Shown piece after piece: positions 38,706-48,255 of a DNA stretch of 64,000 nucleotides (position 1 is its first letter; each line of letters opens with the position of its first letter). A model generated the notes under the pieces. It had not been told where the DNA came from, did no database searches, and saw nothing but the letters and a program-made list of their open reading frames with translations. Both the position numbers and the translations under genes were made by a program. Source of the stretch: Mammaliicoccus vitulinus (GTDB taxonomy: Bacteria; Bacillota; Bacilli; Staphylococcales; Staphylococcaceae); the NCBI RefSeq assembly GCF_029024305.1, contig NZ_CP118974.1, positions 1,054,001-1,118,000 on the forward strand, in the 5' to 3' direction.

Positions 38706-39625
38706 TGGAACCACTAGGCCAACATTTGAAACAAAATAAAGATTTTCAAAAGAGACTAGAAAAAATAAAAAGAGAAACGTTAACGCATAAAGAAGTTAAA
38801 GCATTTTTAGATGAGCATCGATCAGAATTAACGAATGAAATAATTGAAACAGATTTAGATCAGTTACAAGCCTATAAAGACCAATCAAAATGCTGCGAAA
38901 AATGCAGTAGTTACCGTAATTGCATTAATTTTGTTAAAGGGCATGTCCCGGAATTATATATTCAAAATGATCACATAAAGACAAGGTATTTACCTTGTCC
39001 GAACAAAATTGAATATGATGAACGTAAATTTGAATCAAATCTTGTGACATCATTCCAAATGCCTGAAGAAACGTTGAAGGCAACGATTAAAGATATATAC
39101 GTTGATAATGAATCTAGAATGGTTATTATTAAAAAAGCTATGGAAATATGTAATAAAATCGTTTCAGGCGAAGACACTAAAGGCCTCTATATTCATGGAC
39201 CATTTGGATCGGGTAAATCATATATTTTAGGAGCGATATCTAACCAGCTTAAGTTGAAAAAGCAAGCTTCTACAATTATTTACTTACCTGAATTTATAAG
39301 AGTGTTGAAAAATGGTTTTAATGACGGTTCGTTTAGTGAACGATTTGAGTCCGCTCGTGAAGCGAAAGTGCTCATGCTAGATGATATCGGGGCAGAAGAA
39401 TTAACACCGTGGGTAAGAGATGAAATTTTAGGACCTATATTACACTATAGGATGGTTCATAAACTTCCTACATTTTTCAGTTCTAATTTTAACTTCGACG
39501 AATTAGAGTTTCACCTTAGTAAAACAAGACAAGGTGCTGAAATTACGAAAGCGAGTCGTATTATGGAAAGAATCAAAACCATTACTGAAGATTATGAACT
39601 AGAAGGCAAAAACTATAGAGCTTAA
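38705..39625 (+). CDS. dnaI: Primosomal helicase loader DnaI
   Basis: AAA+ ATPase of 306 residues that loads the replicative helicase. An N-terminal zinc-binding region has CCEKC and CINF cysteines (about 63-76), plus a later Cys. Walker A GPFGSGKS lies near residues 164-171 and Walker B VLMLDDIGAEE near 222-232. Arg-rich sensor regions follow. It is in the conserved nrdR-dnaB-dnaI group; the T-box leader of thrS follows. Confidence 0.95.
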   Translation: MEPLGQHLKQNKDFQKRLEKIKRETLTHKEVKAFLDEHRSELTNEIIETDLDQLQAYKDQSKCCEKCSSYRNCINFVKGHVPELYIQNDHIKTRYLPCPNKIEYDERKFESNLVTSFQMPEETLKATIKDIYVDNESRMVIIKKAMEICNKIVSGEDTKGLYIHGPFGSGKSYILGAISNQLKLKKQASTIIYLPEFIRVLKNGFNDGSFSERFESAREAKVLMLDDIGAEELTPWVRDEILGPILHYRMVHKLPTFFSSNFNFDELEFHLSKTRQGAEITKASRIMERIKTITEDYELEGKNYRA

Positions 39626-39632
39626 TTTTAGC

Positions 39633-39660
39633 TTGATATTTTAGATTAGAGTTGTATAAT
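39633..39660 (+). promoter_or_regulatory. Predicted promoter of the thrS T-box transcript
   Basis: TTGATA and TATAAT are separated by 16 bp. The start of transcription would be near 39667, leaving a leader of about 270 nt. Confidence 0.65.
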
Positions 39661-39666
39661 TGAGTT

Positions 39667-39904
39667 ATCTTAAATGAATATAAAAATTTAGAGGACATGA
39701 CGTCTATAAAGCATTCACAGAGAGTCTCATATCGCTGGAATTGAGATAATGCAATATAAATGGTTACTCCCTCATACATGATGCGTTAATCCGCATTCGG
39801 CTCAAGACCGTTATCTTATGTAGAGTTATCGTGCTTAAATAAGCGCGTTAATGAGGGTGGTACCGCGAGAGATTTCGTCCCTTTGGATGAGGTCTCTTTT
39901 TTAT
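39667..39904 (+). promoter_or_regulatory. T-box riboswitch controlling thrS
   Basis: A long leader with the AGAGAGTC element and GCTGGAA near 39720-39740. The T-box GGGTGGTACCGCGAG is at about 39855-39869, whose TGG pairs with the uncharged tRNA acceptor end. A terminator hairpin AGAGATTTCGTCC..GGATGAGGTCTCT with a T run ends at 39902. ACT at 39766-39768 is a candidate threonine specifier but not certain. Uncharged tRNA-Thr should permit read-through into thrS. This fills the 313-bp gap. Confidence 0.92.
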
Positions 39905-39938
39905 GTTCTTTAATAGAAAAAATGAGGAGGAAGTCGTT

Positions 39939-41867
39939 ATGAGTGAAATAAACATTAAATTTCCAGATGGTAGTGTGAAAGGGTTCGAGCAAGGCACAAC
40001 TACAGAAGAAATAGCCCAATCTATTAGTCCAGGTTTAAGAAAAAAAGCTGTTGCCGGTAAATTTAATAACCAATTAGTAGATTTAACAAGACCTTTAGAA
40101 AATGATGGAGAATTAGAAATTGTTACACCAGGTAGCAATGAGGCATTAGAAGTATTAAGACACTCTACTGCACATTTAATGGCTCAAGCTTTACAAAGAT
40201 TGTATGGTGACGTGAAGTTTGGTGTGGGTCCTGTTATTGAAGGTGGATTCTATTATGACGTAGACACTGAACATAAAATATCTAGTGACGACTTCGAAAC
40301 AATTGAAAAAGAAATGAAACAAATCGTGAATGAAAACTTTAAGATTGCGCGTAAAGTTGTAAGTCGTGATGAAGCAAAAGATTTCTTTACAAATGATGAG
40401 TACAAATTAGAATTAATAGATGCAATTCCTGAAGATGAGAACGTAACACTTTATTCTCAAGGTGAATTTACTGATTTATGTCGAGGCGTTCACGTACCTT
40501 CAACTTCAAAAATTAAAGAATTTAAACTTTTATCAACTGCAGGTGCTTACTGGAGAGGCGACTCTAATAACAAAATGCTACAACGTATTTATGGTACTGC
40601 TTTCTTCGATAAAAAAGAATTAAAAGCTTATCTAAAAGTATTAGAAGAAAGAAAAGAACGTGACCATAGAAAAATTGGTAAAGAGTTAGAGTTATTTACT
40701 ACGAATCAAGATATTGGTGCTGGTTTACCATTATGGTTACCAAACGGTGCAACAATTCGACGTGAATTAGAGCGTTATATCGTGGACAAGGAAGTCGCAA
40801 TGGGTTATGACCATGTTTATACACCAATTATGGCAAATGTTGATTTTTATAAAAAATCTGGTCACTGGGATCATTATCATGAAGATATGTTCCCTACAAT
40901 GGACTTAGGAAACGAAGAACTTGTTCTTAGACCGATGAACTGTCCTCACCATATGATGATTTATAAAAATAGCCGTCATTCATATAGAGAATTACCAATT
41001 CGAATTGCAGAATTAGGTATGATGCATAGATATGAAGCGAGTGGAGCAGTATCTGGTTTGCAACGTGTCCGCGGTATGACTTTAAATGATGCGCATATCT
41101 TTGTTAGACCTGATCAAATCAAAGAAGAATTCAAACGCGTTGTAAACATGATTCTTGATGTATATGATGATTTCGGATTCGAAGATTATACATTTAGATT
41201 AAGTTTACGTGACCCAGAAGATAAAGAGAAATATTTTGACGATGATGATATGTGGAATAGAGCGCAAGCTGTTCTTAAAGAAGTTATTGACGAAATGGAG
41301 TTACCATATGAAGAAGCAATTGGTGAAGCGGCATTCTACGGTCCTAAATTAGATGTTCAAGTGAAAACAGCAATGGGTAAAGAAGAAACTTTATCTACTG
41401 CGCAACTTGATTTCTTATTACCAGAAAAATTTGATTTAACTTATATCGGTAATGACGGTGAAGAACATCGTCCTGTTGTCATCCATAGAGGTGTTATTTC
41501 AACTATGGAAAGATTCACTGCATTTTTAATAGAAGAAACAAAAGGCGTGTTCCCAATTTGGTTAGCGCCGAAACAAGTAGAAATTATTCCTGTTAATGCT
41601 GATTTACATTATGATTACGCTAGAACATTACATGATGAATTGAAATCTCAAGGCGTACGTGTTCACATCGATGATCGTAATGAAAAGATGGGTTATAAAA
41701 TACGCGAAGCTCAAATGAAAAAAGTTCCATATCAACTCGTTGTTGGTGACAAAGAAGTGGAAAATCAAGAGGTAAATGTCCGCCAATATGGTTCTAAAGA
41801 TTCGAAAACTGTCGAAAAAGATGAGTTCATCTGGAGCTTAGTAGATGAAATTAGATTGAAAAAGTAA
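39939..41867 (+). CDS. thrS: Threonyl-tRNA synthetase
   Basis: Class II synthetase of 642 residues: TGS domain (1-62), editing domain with [11 protein letters not shown], catalytic core (about 240-535; [13 protein letters not shown] and motif 3 [17 protein letters not shown]) and anticodon-binding domain (about 540-642). ATG 39939 is preferred to ATG 39903 because GAGGAGGA lies at correct distance and the product begins [12 protein letters not shown]; the upstream ATG sits on the terminator of the T-box. Confidence 0.97.
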   Translation: MSEINIKFPDGSVKGFEQGTTTEEIAQSISPGLRKKAVAGKFNNQLVDLTRPLENDGELEIVTPGSNEALEVLRHSTAHLMAQALQRLYGDVKFGVGPVIEGGFYYDVDTEHKISSDDFETIEKEMKQIVNENFKIARKVVSRDEAKDFFTNDEYKLELIDAIPEDENVTLYSQGEFTDLCRGVHVPSTSKIKEFKLLSTAGAYWRGDSNNKMLQRIYGTAFFDKKELKAYLKVLEERKERDHRKIGKELELFTTNQDIGAGLPLWLPNGATIRRELERYIVDKEVAMGYDHVYTPIMANVDFYKKSGHWDHYHEDMFPTMDLGNEELVLRPMNCPHHMMIYKNSRHSYRELPIRIAELGMMHRYEASGAVSGLQRVRGMTLNDAHIFVRPDQIKEEFKRVVNMILDVYDDFGFEDYTFRLSLRDPEDKEKYFDDDDMWNRAQAVLKEVIDEMELPYEEAIGEAAFYGPKLDVQVKTAMGKEETLSTAQLDFLLPEKFDLTYIGNDGEEHRPVVIHRGVISTMERFTAFLIEETKGVFPIWLAPKQVEIIPVNADLHYDYARTLHDELKSQGVRVHIDDRNEKMGYKIREAQMKKVPYQLVVGDKEVENQEVNVRQYGSKDSKTVEKDEFIWSLVDEIRLKK

Positions 41868-41937
41868 TAAGCTATTGAAATTCATTGTGTCATCGGGTAT
41901 AGTTTTAATAGTAAATTTAATTAAATATTCCTCAGTA

Positions 41938-42165
41938 ATGAGTTAGAGGTTGCAATATTCAATAGTAATTATTCAGAAGCGTAATGGCGCATATGTTGAA
42001 ATAATGAAAGGGGATATTGCCGAAATAAATAGTAACCATGATGCTATTTATTGGGCCAGTGTTTAATAAATACTGGACTGTCACACTAAGTGATGTGCTA
42101 CCAATTTGTATGGAATGAACATATATAGGTCGCATATCTTGAGGATATGCGACTTTTTTAGTGGC
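41938..42165 (+). promoter_or_regulatory. Lysine riboswitch (L box) controlling lysP
   Basis: The leader carries the conserved L-box landmarks: AGAGGTTGCA, a TTCAGAAGCG loop, GAAAGGGGATATTGCCGAA, GGGCCAGTG / ACTGG arm and ACTGTCAC. It ends with a terminator GTCGCATATC / GATATGCGAC plus T run (42128-42161). Lysine binding should favour termination and so shut off lysine uptake. Boundaries are approximate. It occupies most of the 328-bp thrS-lysP gap. Confidence 0.9.
42128..42161 (+). terminator. Terminator of the lysine riboswitch
   Basis: The perfect stem GGTCGCATATC / GATATGCGAC is followed by TTTTTTAG, 35 bp before lysP. Confidence 0.9.
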
Positions 42166-42195
42166 TCGATTGTGGAATGGAGAAAGGAAATAACA

Positions 42196-43689
42196 ATGTC
42201 TCAAGAAAAATCAACAAACAATGTTCAAAGAAAGCTTAAAGATAGACATATATCAATGATCGCTATTGGCGGTTGTATAGGTACAGGTTTATTTATGACT
42301 TCTGGCGGTGCTATTAGAGATGCTGGACCAGGAGGGGCGCTATTAGCATATGCAATAGTCGGATTAATGGTGTTCTTTCTTATGACATCTCTAGGAGAAA
42401 TGGCAACGTATTTACCGGTTTCAGGATCATTTAGTACGTATGCGACACGATTTGTAGATCCTTCATTAGGATTTGCGCTAGGTTGGAATTACTGGTTCAA
42501 CTGGGTTATTACAGTTGCAGCTGATATTACGATAGCTTCTCAAGTTGTCAGCTATTGGGAACCGCTTGAAATTATTCCATCGTGGCTATGGAGTGTAATA
42601 TTTATGGCCATTATATTCGGTTTAAATGCTCTTTCTGTTCACGTGTATGGAGAAAGTGAATATTGGTTTGCCTTCATTAAAGTTGCTACAGTTATTATCT
42701 TTATTGGAGTCGGTTTATTAACAATATTCGGTTTGTTAGGCGGAGAATATTTAGGATTCAATAACTTCGTAGCAGGTGACGCACCATTCTTAGGTGATTC
42801 TAATGTTAATACATTCTTGCTCGTGTTAGGTGTATTCTTAGTAGCAGGATTCTCCTTCCAAGGTACAGAACTCATCGGTATTACAGCTGGTGAATCTGAA
42901 AATCCTGAGCGTGCTGTGCCTAAAGCGATTAAACAAGTATTCTGGAGAATTTTATTATTCTATATTTTAGCAATTTTTGTAATTGGTATGATCATTCCTT
43001 ATACGAACCCTAATTTAATGGGTGGAGATGAAGTGGCTAAATCGCCATTTACACTCGTATTCGAAAACGCTGGTTTAGCATTTGCAGCTTCATTTATGAA
43101 CGCAGTAATTTTAACATCCGTATTATCAGCTGGTAATTCTGGTATGTATGCTTCAGTGAGAATGCTCTTCTCTATGAGTAAAGATAAACTTGCTTCACCT
43201 GTATTTTCAAAAACAAATAAATTCGGTGTTCCTTATACAGCGCTTATGGCTACAGCAGTCGTTGTTGTCATTATATTTGCGATTGAGCACTTAAGTGGTG
43301 GTGCATATGAATATATTATCGCTGCTTCAGGTATGACAGGATTTATTGCTTGGTTAGGTATAGCAATTAGTCACTATAGATTTAGAAGAGCTTTTGATAT
43401 TCAAAATTATGATAAAACAAAATTAAAATATACAGCTAAATTATTCCCATTCGGACCACTATTCGCTTTTGCACTTTGTGCGGTTGTAATTGTTGGTCAA
43501 GATGTTGATTTCATTCAAACAGGTGAGTTTGAACCTAGAAGATTCTTCATCACATATATGGGTATTCCAGTATTTTTAGCATTCTTTATATTCCATAAAG
43601 TGAAATATAAAACAAAAATGATTCCACTAAAACAAGTTGATTTAAGTCAAGACGTGGATATGCAAGTATTTGAAAAGAATATTAAATAA
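42196..43689 (+). CDS. lysP: Lysine-specific permease LysP
   Basis: APC-family amino acid permease of 497 residues with about 12 membrane segments. The N-terminus RKLKDRHISMIAIGGCIGTGL and GTELIGITAGESENPERAVP near 225-245 match the LysP group. The lysine riboswitch directly upstream supports lysine as substrate. ATG 42196 behind GAAAGGAA is chosen. The frame extends upstream to 42106, but that part lies on the riboswitch terminator. Confidence 0.93.
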   Translation: MSQEKSTNNVQRKLKDRHISMIAIGGCIGTGLFMTSGGAIRDAGPGGALLAYAIVGLMVFFLMTSLGEMATYLPVSGSFSTYATRFVDPSLGFALGWNYWFNWVITVAADITIASQVVSYWEPLEIIPSWLWSVIFMAIIFGLNALSVHVYGESEYWFAFIKVATVIIFIGVGLLTIFGLLGGEYLGFNNFVAGDAPFLGDSNVNTFLLVLGVFLVAGFSFQGTELIGITAGESENPERAVPKAIKQVFWRILLFYILAIFVIGMIIPYTNPNLMGGDEVAKSPFTLVFENAGLAFAASFMNAVILTSVLSAGNSGMYASVRMLFSMSKDKLASPVFSKTNKFGVPYTALMATAVVVVIIFAIEHLSGGAYEYIIAASGMTGFIAWLGIAISHYRFRRAFDIQNYDKTKLKYTAKLFPFGPLFAFALCAVVIVGQDVDFIQTGEFEPRRFFITYMGIPVFLAFFIFHKVKYKTKMIPLKQVDLSQDVDMQVFEKNIK

Positions 43690-43692
43690 AGA

Positions 43693-43721
43693 TTGACATG
43701 AACGTTTATAATTGGTAAGAT
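43693..43721 (+). promoter_or_regulatory. Predicted promoter of infC-rpmI-rplT
   Basis: TTGACA and TAAGAT are separated by 17 bp, four bases after the lysP stop. The transcript would begin near 43728 with the L20 leader. Confidence 0.7.
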
Positions 43722-43727
43722 AAGTCT

Positions 43728-43868
43728 TGTTGAATACGAAACGGACCAAGTAGAAGCATACCCGCTTCTCACCTGTAGTGACGCGTAAAGCTGTTAGCAG
43801 GTACAATAAACCTTTAATGTTTATGGATGAGAGCGGGTGCATTGTGCATTCGTTCTTTTTTTTCTTGG
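43728..43868 (+). promoter_or_regulatory. L20 autoregulatory leader of infC-rpmI-rplT
   Basis: The leader shows the Firmicutes L20-leader pattern: AGCATACCCGCTTCTCACCTG, a helix closed by CACCTGT / GCAGGTACAATA, ATGAGAGCGGGTGCA and a terminator hairpin GAGCGGGTGCA / TGCATTCGTTC with eight T residues (43830-43864). Ribosomal protein L20 binds this RNA, which mimics its 23S rRNA site, and promotes termination. Match is by recognition, not by covariance search. Confidence 0.85.
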
Positions 43869-43900
43869 ACGACTTCGTAAAATTCTAGGAGGTGTCAACC

Positions 43901-44422
43901 ATAGCTAAAGATCAGACTCAAATTAATGACAAAATTCGTGCGAAAGAACTTCGCCTTATAGGTCAAAATGGTGAACAAATTGGTGTTAAATCTAAAATTG
44001 AAGCAATTGAAATGGCTGAAAGAGTAGATTTAGACGTAGTAATCGTAGCACCAACTGCAAAACCACCTGTTGCAAGAATTATGGATTATGGTAAATATAA
44101 ATTCGAACAACAGAAAAAAGAAAAAGAAATGCGTAAGAAACAAAAAGTAGTTAATGTTAAAGAAATTCGATTAAGTCCAACTATCGAAGAACATGACTTT
44201 GAAACAAAATTAAAGCATGCTCAAAAATTCTTATCTAAAGAAGATAAAGTTAAAGTATCTATTAGATTTAGAGGTCGTGCGATTACGCATAAAGAAATTG
44301 GTCAACGTGTGTTAGAACGCTTTGCAGAATCTTGTAAAGATATAGCAACAGTTGAGCAAAGACCTAAAATGGAAGGGCGTTCAATGTTCTTAATGTTATC
44401 GCCAATTTCAACTGAAAAATAA
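43901..44422 (+). CDS. infC: Translation initiation factor IF-3 (AUA start)
   Basis: Binds the 30S subunit, discriminates start codons and prevents premature 50S joining. Taken from 43901 it has 173 residues: N-domain with [14 protein letters not shown], linker rich in Lys, C-domain with VRFRG-like [15 protein letters not shown]. The optimal start relative to AGGAGGTG (43887-43894) is ATA at 43901; GTG 43892 lies inside the ribosome site. Non-AUG starts (AUU, AUC, AUA) on infC are known and make IF-3 limit its own synthesis. GTG at 43892 remains the alternative. Confidence 0.93.
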   Translation: MAKDQTQINDKIRAKELRLIGQNGEQIGVKSKIEAIEMAERVDLDVVIVAPTAKPPVARIMDYGKYKFEQQKKEKEMRKKQKVVNVKEIRLSPTIEEHDFETKLKHAQKFLSKEDKVKVSIRFRGRAITHKEIGQRVLERFAESCKDIATVEQRPKMEGRSMFLMLSPISTEK

Positions 44423-44447
44423 ACCGAAATAATAGGAGGAAATCTCA

Positions 44448-44648
44448 ATGCCTAAAATGAAAACTCATCGTGGAGCAGCTAAACGTGTTAAAAGAACTGG
44501 TTCAGGTCAATTAAAACGTTCTAGAGCGTTCACTTCACATTTATTTGCAAACAAATCTACTAAAGCGAAACGTAAATTACGTAAAGCTTCATTAGTTTCT
44601 AAATCAGATACAAAACGAGTTAAACAAATGTTAACGTACGTAAAATAA
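44448..44648 (+). CDS. rpmI: 50S ribosomal protein L35
   Basis: 66 residues, basic, starting [20 protein letters not shown], a typical bL35. AGGAGGAA precedes the ATG. It lies 25 bp after infC and 42 bp before rplT, all under the L20 leader. Confidence 0.98.
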   Translation: MPKMKTHRGAAKRVKRTGSGQLKRSRAFTSHLFANKSTKAKRKLRKASLVSKSDTKRVKQMLTYVK

Positions 44649-44690
44649 TAAACATAGCGGACTAATGGTCCATTTTAAGGAGGAATTATA

Positions 44691-45050
44691 ATGCCACGTG
44701 TTAAAGGTGGAACAGTGACGAGAGCTCGTCGTAAAAAAGTTTTAAAATTATCTAAAGGTTACTTTGGATCAAAACATACATTATATAAAGTTGCTAAGCA
44801 ACAAGTTATGAAATCAGGTAACTATGCTTACCGTGACCGTCGTCAGAAAAAACGTGAATTCCGTAAATTATGGATTGCACGTATCAATGCGGCATCTCGT
44901 CAAAACGACATCAGCTATAGCCGTTTAATGAATGGTCTTAAATTAGCTGGTATTGATATCAACCGTAAAATGCTTTCTGAAATCGCTGTTTCAGATGAAA
45001 AAGCATTTGCTGAATTAGCTACTAAAGCTAAAGACGCTTTAGCTAAATAA
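44691..45050 (+). CDS. rplT: 50S ribosomal protein L20
   Basis: 119 residues, starting [20 protein letters not shown], with the conserved basic N-terminal extension and [20 protein letters not shown] in the globular C-domain. bL20 is an early 50S assembly protein and the repressor of this operon through the leader at 43728-43868. A strong terminator follows. Confidence 0.98.
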   Translation: MPRVKGGTVTRARRKKVLKLSKGYFGSKHTLYKVAKQQVMKSGNYAYRDRRQKKREFRKLWIARINAASRQNDISYSRLMNGLKLAGIDINRKMLSEIAVSDEKAFAELATKAKDALAK

Positions 45051-45073
45051 TAGCTGTTCATATACGCAATTTA

Positions 45074-45114
45074 AACTGTCGATAAAGGATTGAACTTTAT
45101 CGACAGTTTTTTTA
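45074..45114 (+). terminator. Intrinsic terminator after rplT
   Basis: The stem AACTGTCGATAAAG / CTTTATCGACAGTT is followed by TTTTTT. Confidence 0.9.
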
Positions 45115-45201
45115 TGAAAAAAGGGAGGAATAGCCCCATCTCCTTTACGCTTTATATTCCCTTTGATAAAATAGTGTAGAAAAAAGAATAAGGAGAATAA
45201 T

Positions 45202-45825
45202 ATGTCTAAATTTGACGAAATGATAACAGTTGTACCAAGAAAGACAATTTTTAATGATGAAGCGTATCAATTCGATGGCTTTAAATCAATTCAAGATGAA
45301 GAAACAAAATATATTTATGAAACAATTAATCAATATGAAACAAAGAGACGTGGAGATATGGAGGAAGACCCTTCATATAAACAATTGATTTCGTATTGCA
45401 TATTAGAAAATGAAAATGACGAAGTATTGGTTTATGAACGTTTAACTGGTGGTGGTGAAGGTAGACTTCATGGCTTAAGTTCAATTGGCGTAGGAGGACA
45501 TATGAATGATGTTCCTGGCGCTACTAATGTTGAAGAAGTTATAAGAGAAAACGCAGCACGTGAACTAGAAGAAGAAGTTGGTTTAAATAAACAAGATGTA
45601 GAAAATATGGAATTAATCGGCTTTATCAACGATGATCAAAATGAAGTTGGAAAAGTTCATATAGGTGTTGTCTTTAAATTAAAAGTTGATAAAGAAAGTG
45701 TAGAAGCTATCGAGACTGATACATTGAAAATCAATTGGGTTAATCAATCAGAATTGTCGCATAATGAAAACTATGAAACATGGAGTAGTCTTATTATAGA
45801 CGGCATATATAGAAGAGGTGAGTAA
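45202..45825 (+). CDS. NUDIX hydrolase family protein
   Basis: 207 residues; a Nudix-like box GGHMNDVPG..EEVIRENAARELEEEVGL (about 98-132) has the RE..EE core, with a longer first part than the usual GX5EX7REUXEE. Substrate unknown; such enzymes cleave nucleoside diphosphates linked to other groups. A homologue occupies the same place after rplT in staphylococci. It ends 2 bp before the next gene, so they are coupled. Confidence 0.82.
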   Translation: MSKFDEMITVVPRKTIFNDEAYQFDGFKSIQDEETKYIYETINQYETKRRGDMEEDPSYKQLISYCILENENDEVLVYERLTGGGEGRLHGLSSIGVGGHMNDVPGATNVEEVIRENAARELEEEVGLNKQDVENMELIGFINDDQNEVGKVHIGVVFKLKVDKESVEAIETDTLKINWVNQSELSHNENYETWSSLIIDGIYRRGE

Positions 45826-45827
45826 CC

Positions 45828-46754
45828 TTGAGTGAAATCATTCCATTTCCAAAATTGAAAAATCAGCTCATTACGAGTATTAATCAAGCAATAAAAAATG
45901 GACAGTTTGATGAAGCTTATCAAACGTTTGAATTATATGAACAACATTTTGCGATGGATGAAGAACTTTCATTAAAAAAATGTGAAGTCTTAAAAGAGTG
46001 TGGCCATTATTTAGAATTAAGAGAAGAAGCAAGTATATTGTTAAATCAAGGACATGATTATTACGATAAAATTGTTGTTTATTTTGTCGAAAGCTTATAT
46101 TATTTAGAACAGTATCAAACAGTAGTTGAAATCATTAATCAAATTAAAGATGAAAACATTGAACATTCTACTAGAATGTCGCTACTTCCAATTCAAGATA
46201 TGGCAAAAGATAAACTCGACCAAAGACAGCTTAAAGCTTCAGAGGTATTAAGAACGTTTCAAGAAACACAATTTGAAGAGCAAATTAATCTATTGATAGA
46301 TTTAATTGATAATCACTTAGGTGTATTTAATTTAACGTTAGCTCAAATTATAGAGAACGAATCACTGCATCCTAATGTACAAAGTTTAATTTTAGAGTAT
46401 TTGAGATTAGGCGAATGGTCTGCAGATGTAAAATTTGAAAAGCTAAACGAGATTATAACCGTTAACCCCATCGAATTAGATGGCATTGAAAGAACAAACA
46501 TTAACAAAAATATCATTCCTAAAATAATAGATCAACTTGAAATTGATAGTCCTTCATCAATTGAATTAGCTAAAAGTTTACTGAATCAACACGCTATAGT
46601 AATGTATCCAATTACGTTTAGTGAGATAAAAGATGAAAATTTAATTGCGTGTTACTTGAAACTTTTATCAGAACGTTTTAATATAGACGCTAACTACAAA
46701 AGTGTAAATCAAGATGATTGGCAAAAATTTATTGATTTTATTCAAAAATTGTAA
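45828..46754 (+). CDS. TPR-like helical repeat protein of unknown function
   Basis: 308 residues, acidic, almost all helical by appearance. Segments such as NQAIKNGQFDEAYQTFELYEQ resemble tetratricopeptide repeats in the first 150 residues. There is no signal peptide, membrane segment or catalytic motif. It starts at TTG 45828 behind GAGGTGAG, which is the only in-frame start with a ribosome site. Cotranscribed with the NUDIX gene. Probably a protein-interaction scaffold; function unknown. Confidence 0.7.
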   Translation: MSEIIPFPKLKNQLITSINQAIKNGQFDEAYQTFELYEQHFAMDEELSLKKCEVLKECGHYLELREEASILLNQGHDYYDKIVVYFVESLYYLEQYQTVVEIINQIKDENIEHSTRMSLLPIQDMAKDKLDQRQLKASEVLRTFQETQFEEQINLLIDLIDNHLGVFNLTLAQIIENESLHPNVQSLILEYLRLGEWSADVKFEKLNEIITVNPIELDGIERTNINKNIIPKIIDQLEIDSPSSIELAKSLLNQHAIVMYPITFSEIKDENLIACYLKLLSERFNIDANYKSVNQDDWQKFIDFIQKL

Positions 46755-46772
46755 TGAATATAAACACTATAG

Positions 46773-46800
46773 TTGAAACATCAGAAAGCTATGTTATAAT
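46773..46800 (+). promoter_or_regulatory. Predicted promoter of tig
   Basis: TTGAAA and an extended -10 TGTTATAAT, 16 bp apart, 50 bp before the tig ATG. Confidence 0.65.
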
Positions 46801-46850
46801 TAAAGAGTTGAAAATTAATAAAATTAGGATAATCACGGAGGTTTTTATTC

Positions 46851-48131
46851 ATGACAGCAACATGGGAAAAGAAAGAAGGTAACCAAGGTTTATTAACTGT
46901 TACGGTTCCTACAGAAGAAGTAAATAAAGGTTTAGACAAAGCATTCAAAAAAGTTGTTAAAGAAATTAATGTACCTGGCTTCCGTAAAGGTAAAATGCCA
47001 AGACCATTATTCGAACAAAGATTTGGTGTTGAATCATTATACCAAGACGCATTAGACTTCATTTTACCTGAAGCATACGGTAATGCAGTTGAAGAAGCAG
47101 AAATCAATCCAGTTGATCGTCCGGAAATTGACGTTACACAAATGGAAAAAGGTAAAGAACTTATCTTTGAAGCTACTGTAACAGTTGAACCAGAAGTTGA
47201 ATTAGGTGACTATAAAGGTCTAACTATAGAAAAACAAGATCGTGAAGTAACTGACGAAGAATTCGACAAAGCATTAGAAGACGCAGTGAGTCGTCAAGCT
47301 GAATTAACAGTTAAAGATGGCGAAATCGCTGAAGGCGACGTTGTAAACATTAACTTTGATGGTTATGTTGACGGTGAAGCTTTTGAAGGCGGACAAGCTG
47401 AAGGTTACGATCTTGAAATTGGTTCTGGATCATTTATTCCAGGATTTGAAGAACAACTTATTGGTCTTAAAGCGAATGATAGCAAAGATGTTGTTGTCAC
47501 TTTCCCTGAAGAATATCACGCTGAAGAGTTAGCTGGTAAAGAAGCAACATTCAAATGTGAAATTAATGATGTGAAATCAAAAGAAATTCCAGAATTAGAT
47601 GATGAATTAGCTCAAGAGCTTGATGAGTCAATTAAAACTGTAGACGAGTACAAAGAAAAATTACGTAAAGATTTAGAAGATGCGAAAGTAAATCAAGCGG
47701 AAGCAACTGAAAAAGAAGAAGCGATCACTAAAGCTTCTGACAATGCTAAAGTTGAAATTCCTGAAGCTATGATTAACACTGAATTAGATCGCATGATGCA
47801 AGAATTCGAACAACGTATATCACAACAAGGTTTAAACCTTGAATTATACTATCAATTCTCAGGTCAATCAGAAGAAGAACTTAAAGCACAAATGAAAGAA
47901 GACGCTGAAAAACGCGTTAAAACTAATTTGACTTTAAAAGCTATCGCTGATGCAGAGAATATTGAAGTTTCTGATTCAGATGTTGAAGCAGAATTGACTA
48001 AAATGAGTGAACAATTTGGATTATCTGTTGAAGATATTAAATCAACATTAGGTAATAACGACATTTTAATTAACGACCTAAGAATCCAAAAAGTTATTGA
48101 CTTATTAGTTGCTGAATCAGTTGGAGAATAA
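46851..48131 (+). CDS. tig: Trigger factor
   Basis: Ribosome-bound chaperone and prolyl isomerase, 426 residues. The N-terminal ribosome-binding domain contains the signature [17 protein letters not shown] (about 43-59). The FKBP-type isomerase domain (about 150-245) contains [16 protein letters not shown] and [15 protein letters not shown]. The C-terminal helical arms follow. It is the first of the tig-clpX neighbours, which link folding and degradation. Confidence 0.97.
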   Translation: MTATWEKKEGNQGLLTVTVPTEEVNKGLDKAFKKVVKEINVPGFRKGKMPRPLFEQRFGVESLYQDALDFILPEAYGNAVEEAEINPVDRPEIDVTQMEKGKELIFEATVTVEPEVELGDYKGLTIEKQDREVTDEEFDKALEDAVSRQAELTVKDGEIAEGDVVNINFDGYVDGEAFEGGQAEGYDLEIGSGSFIPGFEEQLIGLKANDSKDVVVTFPEEYHAEELAGKEATFKCEINDVKSKEIPELDDELAQELDESIKTVDEYKEKLRKDLEDAKVNQAEATEKEEAITKASDNAKVEIPEAMINTELDRMMQEFEQRISQQGLNLELYYQFSGQSEEELKAQMKEDAEKRVKTNLTLKAIADAENIEVSDSDVEAELTKMSEQFGLSVEDIKSTLGNNDILINDLRIQKVIDLLVAESVGE

Positions 48132-48156
48132 TTGTTATTCAGTATTAAATTAATTA

Positions 48157-48190
48157 TAGTAGCAGAATTTTTCTGCTACTATTCTTTTTT
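48157..48190 (+). terminator. Intrinsic terminator after tig
   Basis: The stem TAGTAGCAGAA / TTCTGCTACTA is followed by TTCTTTTTTT. Confidence 0.87.
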
Positions 48191-48255
48191 TAGTTCGTTT
48201 AATTTGAAAAAGTAAAAAACATTTAGTATAGTCTAAAAAGAATAGGGGTGTAAAA

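Noticed and set aside
43892-43900. GTG start for infC
   Set aside because: The GTG lies inside the AGGAGGTG ribosome site, leaving no spacing; ATA at 43901 is better placed. Kept as an alternative in the feature.
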